Shown one piece after another: positions 32,461 to 43,500 of a stretch of DNA of 64,000 bases. Within the stretch, counting starts at the first letter, position 1, and each line of letters begins with the position of its first letter. A program made the position numbers and the translations under genes. The stretch is from Ichthyophis bannanicus (taxonomy: Eukaryota > Chordata > Amphibia > Gymnophiona > Ichthyophiidae): the NCBI GenBank assembly GCA_033557465.1, contig CM066035.1, positions 909,261,309 to 909,325,308 on the forward strand, written 5' to 3'. The notes under the pieces were generated by a model, which did not search any database, had not been told where the DNA came from, and saw nothing but the letters and a program-made list of their open reading frames with translations.

Positions 32461-34424
32461 CTATCCATTGTTTTGTGGCTGCCCACAACTCACTGGGCCC
32501 ACAAAGTCCCACTGTTACCAGCGTTAGCCTGAATATGTGCATAATGAGGAGCAAGGTATTGTGGGTATGGCCAGGACAGGGCGGATTGGCCAGGATGCAT
32601 CTGCACAGGGCATAGGGCAATGGCTGGGACATTGTAGTGCCCGACCATGACCTGCACGTACAGGGTGCCACAGCATGTCATGCTGGGGGGGGGGAGAAAC
32701 CAGGACACACTCACTCTGACCGAGCAGTGACCATGGCATGTCTAGGTTCCCACATAGCGCTCTGCACTATTTGTTTCTAGTGATACTTGTGTGTTTTTAG
32801 TGCTAGGGCCTAATCACTGAGCTACCTGCCTGATGCATATAGTTTTTCTGTGTGCATGTGTTATTGACTGACTTGTAGACTGTCTGCAGATAGTCTGTGC
32901 ATGGTTGGAACACCTTGTAGGGTGCTGCAGGTGTCGTCTACTGGTGAATGGCAGGCCATAGTATGAGGCAGTTGAGGTTTTTCTGGTTCCAACCCCAGCA
33001 TTACTTCTGGTCTGCCCCAGTCACAGGTGTGGTTCTGGCCCACCAACCCTGGAGGGCTGTCTTATACCAGCAGGATGGAGGTTGCTTCACCAGGGCTCAG
33101 GTACCTATCCCTTACCTACAAAAAGAGTGATTGTGGGCCCTTTGGGGTATATGTTGTATGCCACTTTGACCTGTAGAGGCACTGTTACACGAGCCTCATG
33201 CAAGTCCAGAAACCCCTCTGCCCTGATAACAGGTGCACATGTCAGCCAGACCTTAACACTGGTTACGCACTAATCTGAGGGTCACGTGTGACTGCAGAAT
33301 ACAGATGGACACCAGATTGCCTTCAGATGCATGGCAAGGAACACCTGTCACACACTGGTTGCAATAGGGATGTACAGCAGAACCTAACTCTACCACCACA
33401 TGTACTGCGGACCTAGTGCTGGGCGCCCATCCTATCCCTCAGGGAGAATACAGAACCTGCACAATGGCATGGTCTGTAGCTACTCTGTGCCAGTATCACA
33501 CACTGTCAATTTGCCTTTCCAAGCTGAGGTACCGGAAAGGTGCAGACCCCATTTGCTGATCAGCTGTAGACAGCTATTCAGCTTGTGCATTGCATCATGG
33601 GTACTGGTGGGGTTACCCTATCCTGGCACTCAGAGCAGACAGTTTGTGCAGTGACCTGCAGTCCTTCTGTACCCAGCCATTGCTGTGAGATGCACCATGG
33701 AGGTGTAGCCTACTGGTTAGTACAATGCCGTTCTCGGCAGTGATCATGTGTTCAATTCCTCATTGTTCCCTCCTTTCATGCCTGTCCTACTCAAATAGTT
33801 TGCATGCCTGTAACAATGATATTTCTGCAGAGCTGTGCTGCCAGCCCATAATACCCTCGCCACAGTTGCCAACATTCCTTCGGTCTGTCTGTTTGCGTCT
33901 GTCAGCTGTGTAGAGTCCTGTCTGCCTGTGCAGGCTGCCACCCCATGTGCTGCACTGCTACCCTTTCCTGCATTGTGCCTCTTCATGCTTGCCTCGCCTG
34001 TGCCTGATCTGCATGGCACCACCACTCCTCTGTCCACCCGTCATTGTAACCATCCTGCCACCTCCGCCTCCACTGGGGGACACATATTCCCATCGTCTGC
34101 CACCCACTGTCTTTCCAGTACTTTACTTTGCCAACACCCTGTGCTGTGGTACAATTGCCCCCACCATGTTTGTCAACAGTACTGACAGCCACATAGGATG
34201 CCCGCAGATATGGCAGGTCCAGCAGCTCCCAGCTCTCCCTCCTTCACTCACCTGTTCCTTCCCTTTCCTCGGTGCTCTATCTAGTGTTAGGGCTACATCT
34301 GTCTCTATGCCTCACAGGTCATGCATGTCATCCTGAAGCACCTTGCAGCCCTTATGCACACTAACCTAGGGCACCGTAACCTTGTTAGGCCACCTTAACC
34401 TATGGTTCCGTAACCCAGGGTGCC

Positions 34425-34640
34425 TTCTAAGGTGCCTTGTCCAGGGGTGCCTAATACGGCACTTAGCCTAAGGAGCCCTATAGGGTGCCTTACAAAGCGC
34501 CTTTTGAGGCACCTTATAAGGCACCTAACAAGGCACCTAACAAGGCACTTACTTATAAGGCACCTTACAATTTGCCTTGTAAGGTGCCTTATAAGGTGCC
34601 TTGTAACACGCATTAGTCTAAAGTGCCTTGTAATATGCGT
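34425..34640. repeat. Palindromic minisatellite, copy B
   Basis: Units such as GGCACCTTATAAGGCACC and AAGGTGCCTTATAAGGTGCC run in both orientations, so long hairpins are possible. It extends to GCATTAGTCTAAAGTGCC before the terminal region. Confidence 0.85.
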
Positions 34641-34754
34641 TAGCTGATAAGGCTTGCCGTAACGATGCACCGCCCACGCCTTTACATGTGCATCTGTACC
34701 ATTACCGCAGAACCTAACATGGGTAACATTAACACGGTTTAGTAAACATACCCC

Positions 34755-35325
34755 ACAGTCTTCTAAAAATTGTTCAAGATGCCCCTCGCTTCTGTTCCTG
34801 TTTGTGGGTGTTTTCTAAGGTCCTGCTCCCAGCCCTTCATCTGTGAACACAGAACAGAAATATTTGTTAAGCAATTATGCGTTATCCTCATCAGCTTCTA
34901 CATATTCCTCCCCTGCACCCTTGAGTCTGACAATACCATTTTTCCCTTCCTATTCTCACTAACATATCTGAAAAATGTCTTATCCCCCCATTTTATTGCA
35001 TTGGCTATTTCCTCCTCTTTTTGAATCTTTGTTTTCCTGACTACTTTGCTAGCTTCTCTAAGTTTTTCCAAATATAGATGCCTGTCTTCCTCTCTCTGTG
35101 ATCTCTTGTATTTCATGAAGGCCTCCCTCTTTTTCTTCACCTTTTCAGCTACTTCTTTCGAAAACCATAGTGGTCTCCTTTTCTTTTTAGCTTTATTTAC
35201 CATTTTAACAAAAAGGATGGTTGCCTTTAAAATATCCCCTTTCAGTTTTGCCCACTGTTTTTCTATATCCCCCAGCTGTTCCCATCCTGCTAACGACTCA
35301 GAAGAGACTATTTTTCCTTACTAGA
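34755..35325 (-). pseudogene. CR1-like LINE-1, copy c, 5' part
   Basis: Reverse frame: a degraded WEQLGDIEKQWAKLKGDI upstream of MVNKAKKKRRPLWFSKEVAE, KVKKKREAFMKYKRSQREED and DKTFFRYVSENRKGK, the linker between the endonuclease and RT domains of a CR1-type protein. No endonuclease is present and the copy ends near 35325 (5' truncation). It is frame-broken near 34898. Confidence 0.82.
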
Positions 35326-35751
35326 AACTTCTCCATCCCCACTGCATAGCATAAAGAACATACTATAGTGGAGTGGGAGCAGGAGGAGGGGGAGGCTAAA
35401 CTATTTTCTGAGGTACACCCCCACAGGAGTGATGTTTATGGTAGATTCTATCCAGTTTTCAGCATGTGCCCACATAACGTTTTAGTCATTATTGAGAAAG
35501 TCTCTCTGCCTTGCAAAGTGGGCTTGGTAGAGGCTTTAGCCTGACGTCCTGGTCTCAGGTCTCCCCAAAGAGGACAAGGCAGCCAGAGAATGAGTTAGCT
35601 GGTCCTTGGTTCTGAGTCTCAGTGACAATAGAAGCAGAGAACACAGCAGAGGAGTTTGCAGGACTTTGGTCTAAAGCTGTATTTCCAAAGGTGTCTTTGA
35701 AGAAGAGGAACAAAGAAAAAGCGAGGTCTGGATCTGGGCATAGGCAAGTGC
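35326..35751. other. No gene seen
   Basis: Apparently unique sequence with no recognisable protein or repeat structure. Confidence 0.4.
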
Positions 35752-36065
35752 CTACGGTGCTAAATCTTCAGCTGGCCATTACTGCTTTAAATTTGCCCTA
35801 GATATTCAGTGACGGGGCTCTATCCAGGCACCAGCACTGAACATCTGGGCTGCCTGAATTGTGATTTTGAAGTCCTTTCAGCAGCGATATTCAGCCATTG
35901 GCCAGATTGCAAAACCGGCTAAAGTTAGGACAGCCATTCAGCTGGTTAGTTGGTTAGGGTTAACCAGGCAATGACTGAATATTGCCACTGCCTGTTTATC
36001 CCATGGTACTGCACCCACTCTGCTCCCAGAATGCCCCAATGCTAAGCAATAATAATAATAATAAT
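35752..36065 (+). mobile_element. MITE2 copy, left part (split by C and D)
   Basis: CCTAGATATTCAGTGACGGG, GCAGCGATATTCAGCCATTG and GACTGAATATTGCCACTGC identify it as MITE2. It ends in an (AAT)n tract at 36045-36065 where copy C begins, and its right part resumes at 43375 after copy D. Confidence 0.55.
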
Positions 36066-39000
36066 GGGGTATGTTTACTAAACTGTCTTAATGTTACCGG
36101 CGCTAGTTGCAGCGTTAATGTGAAGAATGCCATATAAGGTAGTGGGCGTTCCAGCGGCAAGGTTGCAAGAATCTGTATCGTGCGATAGTGGGCGCCATGG
36201 CACATTAACACGCATTAACCCTAAGTTCATGCCAGCACAGTGTTAGAAGCTGTAGCCCACTGGTTACTGCAATGACTGTGGAGGCAGAATCATGGGTTTG
36301 ATCCTGCAGTGGTGTTATGTAAGTAGGCTGTCTGAAGCAATTCCTTTTAATTTAAAGCAGTGCTGCCAGCAAAAACACCCTAACAGTGCCGTAACCGAAG
36401 GTGCCCTATAAGGCGCCCCATAGGGCACATTATAAAGTGCCCTGTCTGCCAAGGCATCTTATAATGCGCTGTATAGGGCACCTTATGAGGCACCTTAGGT
36501 TACGGCACTGTGAGGGTGTTTTTGCTACCAGCACTGATTTAAATTAAAAGGAAAAGCCTCAGACAGCCTTTTTAAACAACACCACTGTGGGATCAAAACC
36601 ATGACCTCTGCCTCCACAGTAACTGAAGTAACCAGTGGGCTACATCTCTAGAGCATCTAACATACTGCTGACTAGCTACAGAAAGACTGCAGATCAAAAC
36701 ACAAACTGTTTGCTGTGGTTACCAGGATAGGGACTACCCACCCGTACCCATGATGCACTACACATGCAGATTAGCAGCCTACATCTGATCACAAGATGGG
36801 GTATGCACCTCTATAGTACTCCGGCCTGGTAGGGGGAACTGACTGTGAGTGTTACTGGCACAGAGTCACTACAGACTGTGACACTGTGTGGTTCCTGTGC
36901 TCACCCTGAGGGTGAGGTGGGGCGCCCAGTACCAGATCCACAGCACCTGATATAGCTGAGATAGGCTGTGCTACAGGTCTTTATCAGTGCCAGTGTGTGA
37001 TAGGTAGCCCTTCATAATACACCTGTGTCCATTTGTATTTCCCAGTTGCATTTAGTCCTTGTGGACTATGATGTCCTCAGAATAGTGCATATTCTGTGTG
37101 GTTGTCATGGTCACATGTTATAAGAGAAGGGTGGTGTTTGGACCCAAAAGCAGATTATGTAGCACCACCCAGCCCACTTTCTGTGAGTCAGGGTGGGGGA
37201 CAGGATCTCCCACCAACAGATCCACATTCTACATCTCTGCAATGGTGGCAGTAGAGGAGACCATCAACCCCAGCCCTGCTGGGGAATAGGAACCCTACAG
37301 GGCAGTCAATGCAGCGCTGTACACATCACATAGGGCACTCTCAGAAAAGCAGTAGGCCTGGAAAAGCTCAGCTGCACCCTGCAAGGTGCTCCAGCCATAT
37401 ACATGCTAACTGCAGACAGTCTGCTAGCTAGTACATGTTCCTGGAGGAACTGTGTGCACCCACAAATGGGATGTGAGTGTACACACACACATACACATAC
37501 CAACCAAGTATGTCAATGATTGGGCCCCAGAAAAGAAAACTCATAGAAACAACTTGAGAGAAGTGCTGCATAGCACTATGGGGGAACCTAGCCATGCCAT
37601 AGTCACTGCTCAGTCAGGGTGAGAGTGACCTCCCAGCATGACATGATGTGGCCACCCTGTCCGTGCAGGTGGTGGTCGGGCACTACAATGTCCCAGCCAT
37701 TGCCCTATGCCCTGTGCAGATGCATCCTGCCCAGACCACTGTGTCCGGGCCATACCCACAATACCTTGCTCCTCATGCACATTCGCAGGCTAACACTGGA
37801 AACAGTGCAAGCATTGGGGGCTCACTAAGGGGTAGGCAGCCACAACACACTGGGTAGACATACACACACTCCCACACCTATTTCAGCATTGTGCAAAGAT
37901 AGAGGTGGTTGGCAGCCCTGGCCGCCACACCAGTCCTGGGCACAGTGCAGGCATTGCTAAGGTATGCAGGTGCTAGTATTGGTAGCTGCTTCTCCGTGCA
38001 GGGCCCAACAGCCTGGCTCTCCATGAGGCTTTGGATAGTGGAGCCTGTGGTTGTGGGTTTGTGCCCCTGTTGGTTAATGTTCTTGGGCAGAGGTTCCCAA
38101 ATCCGGTAATGGTGGGCCAAGCACAATTCAGGTTTTCAGGCTGTCCCTAATGAATATACATTAGATACATTTGCATACAATGTGGGCACTGCATACCAAT
38201 GCATCTCATGCATAATTATTAGGGACAGCAGTTGGGAACCTCTGCTCTAGGGTTCTGCACATGTTTATGCTGTATGTGCTCTGTAGGGTATAATATGGGG
38301 ACATGGTCTGCAGGAGCCACAGCTGGGACTTGAACCTGTGACCTTTTGCCCCTGAACACACTGGCTGTGTGTATTGCACCAAACTGTTGCCACAGAAGTA
38401 GATCATTCCCTGGGGATACCTTTACTGCTCATCAGACAGCTCTTGTCTCTTGCACTGCACGCCACCCACCTGAACAGGGTTTGGCCTTGGTGTGCTGTGG
38501 GCGGATGCCACTGCCCCGTCCACCACCAGCACCCCTCTGCCACCATGCTGACATGCCCTTATGCCAGTGGTGCGCAGTCCCAGGCCATCCATTGTGCTGG
38601 TAAGCGGCTGCCTATGGTGTGGAATCTGAGGTAGGGGTGCCTACATAGACATCCGCGCTTCTCCCCGGCACCGCCTATCACTGTTATTTGCCCTTTGGGG
38701 TACCTGCTAGTTGATGTTCCCTGGGACACTGTGGGACACACACTCATGGGCATGTTTGACCTTGGTCAGTTGCTGGCTTGCTGATTTGCAGTTTCTGAGT
38801 TCCTATGTGCCACCTAGGCATCTGCCTAGTCAACCCTGTGCCCCAGCTGCCCCACTGCATGTCCCGCCTTCAGCCCCCTGTACCCTATTTGCAGCCTCAC
38901 CATCGTGCCCTCTTGTACTTGGCCACTATGCTGCTGCTACACATGTATCACTACTATCACTTTTCTTGGTCTCCCTGGCTTTGCTGTACATTGCTGACTG

Positions 39001-39310
39001 AAATGGTTTCTCTCTCCTGCAAATGTGCCTCTAGCGCAAGGTTTTCACTGGTGCTAATTTTCAGACCTTCACTTCACAGCGTTAGTGTGCATGGAGCCTC
39101 TCCCCGCCCACTCTCTGCCCATTGACCCCTTATCTCCGCCCTCTGGGGAGCCTTACTCCGACCTCTGGGGAGCCTTACTCCACCCTCTGTGCACCTTAAC
39201 ACTGGCGGAGATGTTATCACGCGATACGTGACGTCCTCGCACGGTAATACGCCATTATCACACGATAACTTTGCCGCTGCGACGTTAGCGCTGTTTAGTA
39301 AACATATCAC
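36066..39310 (+). mobile_element. Family 1 TIR element, copy C
   Basis: 3245 bp from GGGGTATGTTTACTAAAC to GTTTAGTAAACATATCAC. It has tRNA-like module 1 (36245-36315), the minisatellite (36400-36500), module 2 reversed (36590-36652), the CACCCTGAGGGTGAGG block (36901), the hAT fossil (about 38090-38250), module 3 reversed (38330-38398), and a right end with TTATCACGCGATA-type rather than AACGATCGTT palindromes. The left flank is AAT and the right flank TTA, so a duplication is not confirmed; the left flank lies in an AAT microsatellite that may have changed. Confidence 0.8.
36400..36500. repeat. Palindromic minisatellite, copy C
   Basis: A short version of the family array: AGGTGCCCTATAAGGCGCCC, CATTATAAAGTGCCCTG, CATCTTATAATGCGC and GCACCTTATGAGGCACC. 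Confidence 0.8.
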
Positions 39311-40601
39311 TTAGGGGCATATAAACTAAACTGCGGTAACGTTACAGACTGCGCATTATGTAATGTTAACGATCGTTAGGTAATGTTAATGTGCGTTATG
39401 TAACGTTAACGTGCATTAACGTTACATAACGATTGTTAACGTTTCCGGCCGTGGTAAACACCGCAGAGGGTGGAGAGGGGGCAGGGGGAAGGGGTCAACT
39501 GGCAGAGAGGCCCCCCTGCACACTAATGTGCTGAACTGAGGGGCTGAATTCTACCGCGAATGAAAACCTGCCGTTAGATGAACATTTGCAGGAGAGAGAA
39601 ACCATTTAGTGTCAGCAATGTACAGCATAGACAGGGAGCCCAAGAAATGTGATAGTAGTGCTCCATTTCCAGCAACATAGTGCCCAAGTATGAAAGGTCA
39701 CTATGGCGATGGTGCAAGTGGGGCATAGGGGGCTGCAGGCGGGACATTTAGCGGGGGCAGATGGGGCACAGAGTGGACTTGGCGGACGCCTAGGTGGCAC
39801 ATAGGAACATAGAAACCGTAAATCAGCATGACAGCAGCTGACAAAGGCCAAACACAATCCACCTACATCTACCTGGTCCACCCTAGCTAACAGTTGCCAG
39901 CACACTGACCTGACAGCCCCCCAGCCAACTCTCCCACAAGTGGAAGGGACAGACTATTGGTAGGCTGTGATGGGGTGGGATGCGAGGATGCTCATGTATG
40001 CCCCATGCCCCAGACCCCGCTCCCTAAGCGACCACCTAACCACACAGTGGAGGGCCTGGGACTGCACACTACCAGCACTGACAGCATATGGTCATGTCAG
40101 CATGGCAGGGGGGTGGTGTGCCCGTGCTGGAGGGGGCAGTGGCACCTGCCTACAGTAGACCTAGGCCATGCCCTGTACCAGTACGTGGTGTGCAGTGCAA
40201 CATAAAAGGTCTGGCTGAGGAAATGTACATGTACCCCAGGGACCACCATGCATCTGTGGCATCAGTGTGGTGCAGTACACCCAGCCAGTGTGTTCAAAAG
40301 CAGAAGGTCACAGATTCAGGCCCCAGCTGTGGTTCCTGCAGAGTATGTCCCTATGTTTTACCCTACAATGCAAATACAACAGAAACATGTGCAAAGGCCA
40401 AAGCAGCACATGTACAAACACCCACTCACACAGGCTCCACAATCCAAAGATGCATGGAGAGTCAGGCTGTTGGCCCCAGCACAGAGCTGCAGTTATCACC
40501 AGAGCACTACTACTACCTCCTGCACAGTTTATCAGTGTTGGCACTGTGATCAGGACCAGTGTAGCGGGCAGGGTTGCCAACCACCCCTATCTTTGCACAA
40601 T

Positions 40602-40903
40602 GATGGAAGTGGTAGGGGCGAACACGGTGACGGAATTCAAGAAGGCATGGGACAAACACAGAGGATCCCTTTACAGAAATAGGAAAAAAAACAAAATAAA
40701 CGGTACCATCTAACTTCCGAACCATATAACGTCTTAGGGGTGTCCAATATGGAGTGGTGGGTTTACCCCTGAACAAGGATATGGAGAGGGGTGGCCTGCG
40801 CGGAGCGACAGGTGCACCTACTCTTGCCATCTCGCTGGGCAGACTGGATGGACCATGCTGGTCTTTATCTGCCGTCAACTACTATGTTACTATGTTACTA
40901 TGT
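40602..40903 (+). mobile_element. CR1-like LINE 3' end inserted in copy D
   Basis: GGCGAACACGGTGACGGAAT, CAAGAAGGCATGGGACAAAC and the end CTTTATCTGCCGTCAACTAC, then TATGTTAC units, match LINE 3' UTRs. Copy B is uninterrupted here (TTTGCACAATG directly before CTGCAATAGGAGTG), so this is a later insertion. It holds the last codons only (TEFKKAWDKHRGS). Confidence 0.8.
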
Positions 40904-42548
40904 AGGAGTGTGTGTGTGTATGTCTATCCATTGTTTTGTGGCTGCCCACACCTCACCGGGCCCACAATGTCCCACTGTTACCAGCGATAGCCTGAATATG
41001 TGCATAATGAGGAGCAAGGTGTTGTGGGTATGGCCCGGACAGAGCGGATTGGCCAGGATGCATCTTCACAGGGTGTGGGGCAATGGCTGGGACACTGTAG
41101 TGCCCAACCACCGCCTGCATGGACAGGGTGGCCACAGCATGGCATGCTGGGAGGGCACTCACTCTGACCAACCAGATACCATGGCATGTCTAGGTTCCCA
41201 CATAGCGCTCTGCATTATCTGCCTCCAGTGATGCTTTTGTGTTTCTAGTGTTGGGCCCCCTAATCACTGAGATGCCTGCTTGGTGCACATGGTGCCTCTG
41301 TGAACATGCACTATGGACTGGATAGTGGACTCTCTGCAGTTAGCCTGTGCATGGTTGGAGCAGCTATATGGTGCAGTCTGACTGTGCTGTTTGCTGGTGA
41401 TTGGCAGACAGTGGTGTGAAGTAGTTGGGGTTTACCAGTGCTGCTGGTATGCCACTGCTCCAGCCGCAGGTATGGCTCTGGTCCACCAACCCTGGAGGGC
41501 TTTTCTATACCAGCAGGATGGAGGTTGCTTCACAGGGGCTTAGGCACCTGTCCCTTACCTACGAAAAGGGTGATGTGAGACCTTTGGGGTATGTAGTTTA
41601 TACCACTTTGACTTATAAAGACACTGCTACACAAACCTCATGCAAGTCTGGAAACCTCACTGCCCTGATAACAGGTGCCAATGTCAGCCAGACCCTAACA
41701 CAGGGTACACACTAATCTGGGTGGTGTCTGGTCCCGTAGGACCACATGTGACTGCAGGATACAGATGGACACCAAACTACCTTCAGCTGCACTGCAAAGA
41801 ACACCTGTAACTCACTAGCAGTGACAGGGAAATACAGCAGGGCCTATCTCTAGCACCACATGTACTGCAGACCTAGTGCTGGGCACCCATCCTATCCCTC
41901 AGGGAGAACACAGAACCTGCACAATGGCATGGTCTGTAGCTACTCTGTGCCAGTATCATGCACTGTCAGTTCGTCTTTCCAAGCTGAGGTACCGGAGAGG
42001 TGCAGACCACATTTGCTGATCAGCTGTAGACAGCTATTCAGCATGTGCATTGCATCATGGGTACTGGTGGGGTTACCCTATCCTGGCACTCAGAGCAGTT
42101 TGTGTGGTGACCTGCAGTCCTTCTGTACCCAGTCATTGCTGTGACATACACCACAGAGGTATAGCTTTCTGGTTGATACAATGCCATTCTTGGCATTGTT
42201 CATGGGTTCAATTCCTCATTGTTCCCACCTCTCCTACTCAAATAGTGTGCATGCCTGTAACAGTCATATTTTTGCAGATTTGTGCTGCCAGCCCATAATA
42301 CCCTCGCCACAATTGCCAACATTCCCTCGGTCCATCTATCTGCATCTGTCAGCTGTGTAGAGTCCTGTCTGCCTGTGCGGGCTGTCACCCCATGTCCTGC
42401 ACTGCTACCCTTTCCTACATTGCACTTCTTCATGCTTGCCTCACCTGTGCCTGATCTGTATGGCACCACCACTCCTCTGTCTACCCATCATTTCAACTAT
42501 CCTGGCACCTCCTCCTCCACTGGGGGACACGTATTCCCATCGTCAGCC

Positions 42549-42753
42549 CATATGAGGAGGGGTGAAGACACGGGGAGGGGTGCACCTGCTCCTGGTGGGT
42601 GCACCACTAAGCAAAGACATGGGAAGGGGTGCACCTGCTCCCTAAAATACATTGGAAGGGGTGCACCTACTCCTGTCATATTGCTGGGCAGACTAGATGG
42701 ACCATACTGGTCTTTATCTGCCGTCATTTACAATGTTACTTTGTTACTATGTA
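42549..42753 (+). mobile_element. CR1-like LINE 3' tail inserted in copy D
   Basis: Tandem GGAAGGGGTGCACCTGCTCC units precede TGGGCAGACTAGATGGACCA, CTTTATCTGCCGTCATTTAC and GTTAC-type tail units. Copy B reads straight through this point (CGTCTGCCACC...CTGTCTTTCC), so it inserted after the copies diverged. Confidence 0.75.
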
Positions 42754-43059
42754 ACTGTCTTTCCAGTACTTTACATGTCCAACACCCTGTGCTCTGGTAC
42801 AGTTGCCCCCACCATGTTTGTCATCAGTACTGGCAGCCACATGGGATGCCCGCAGATATGGCAGGTCCAGCGGCTCCCAGCTCTCCCTCCTTCACTCACC
42901 TGTTCATTGCCTTTCCTGAGTGCTCTATCTAGTGTTAGGGCTACATCTGTCTCTGTTCCTCACAGGTCATGCATGTCATCCTGCAGCACCTTGCAGCCCT
43001 TAGGCCACACTAACCTAGGCCACCATAACCTTGTTAGGCCACCTTAACCTATGGTTCAG

Positions 43060-43250
43060 TAACCCAGGGTGCCTTCTAAGGTGCCTTGTCCAGGGGTGCC
43101 TAGTACGGCGCTTAGCCTAAGGAGCCCTACTGTATAGGGCACCTTACAAAGTGCCTTATGAGGCACCTTATAGGGCACCTAACAAGACACCTTTTAAGGC
43201 GCCTTGTAAGGTACCTTATGAGGCGCATTGTAGCGCGTGTTAGTTTGTAA
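43060..43250. repeat. Palindromic minisatellite, copy D
   Basis: Units like GGCACCTTATAGGGCACC and AAGGTGCCTTG, then GAGGCGCATTGTAGCGCG near its end, arranged as in copy B. Confidence 0.8.
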
Positions 43251-43374
43251 CATGTGTTAGCTGATATGGCTTGCTGTAATGATGCACCGCCCACGCTTTT
43301 ATATGGGCATTTGTACCTTTACCGCGGAACCTAACGCGAATGACATTACCGCAGTTTAGTAAACATACCTCTTA

Positions 43375-43500
43375 GTGTCGCAGCATTTAATGGCAGAAAC
43401 CGGGTATATTCAGCAACACTAACCGGGTTAGTGCCATCCGAGTGAGAAGCATTTACACAGTTTGTAGGTCTGCAAACTGCGCAAACATCTTTGAATAAAC
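43375..43500 (+). mobile_element. MITE2 copy, right part
   Basis: GGTATATTCAGCAACACTAA, TTACACAGTTTGTAGGTCTG and AACATCTTTGAATAAACC match the right end of the MITE2 at 55975-56391, completing the copy that begins at 35752. A C-run of 15 follows. Confidence 0.55.

Larger units (their letters stand above)
31133..34754 (-). mobile_element. Family 1 TIR element, copy B (reversed)
   Basis: 3622 bp, GGGGTATGTTTACTAAAC to GTTTAGTAAACATACCCC, flanked by ACA (31130-31132 and 34755-34757) in the same LINE as A. In reverse order it has the CG-rich subterminal end (31150-31265), the CATGCTGACATGACG-type block, tRNA-like module 3 (32066-32132), a (GT)n tract (32421-32452), the VGHYNVPAIA-type open stretch, tRNA-like module 2 (33694-33768), and the minisatellite (34425-34640). 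It lacks a clear module 1 and the hAT fossil seen in A. No transposase is seen. Confidence 0.82.
39314..43371 (-). mobile_element. Family 1 TIR element, copy D (reversed)
   Basis: 4058 bp with left end GGGGCATATAAACTAAAC (mutated) and right end GTTTAGTAAACATACCTC, flanked by TTA on both sides (39311-39313, 43372-43374). It sits three bases from copy C, tail to tail. It closely follows B: subterminal palindromes (39330-39440), tRNA-like module 3 (40267-40335), module 2 (42150-42226) and the minisatellite (43060-43250). It carries two CR1-like 3' tails as later insertions (40602-40903 and about 42549-42753). No transposase. Confidence 0.83.

Noticed and set aside
32364..32615. Forward frame with a Cys-Val run
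   Set aside because: Translation of the (GT)n microsatellite.
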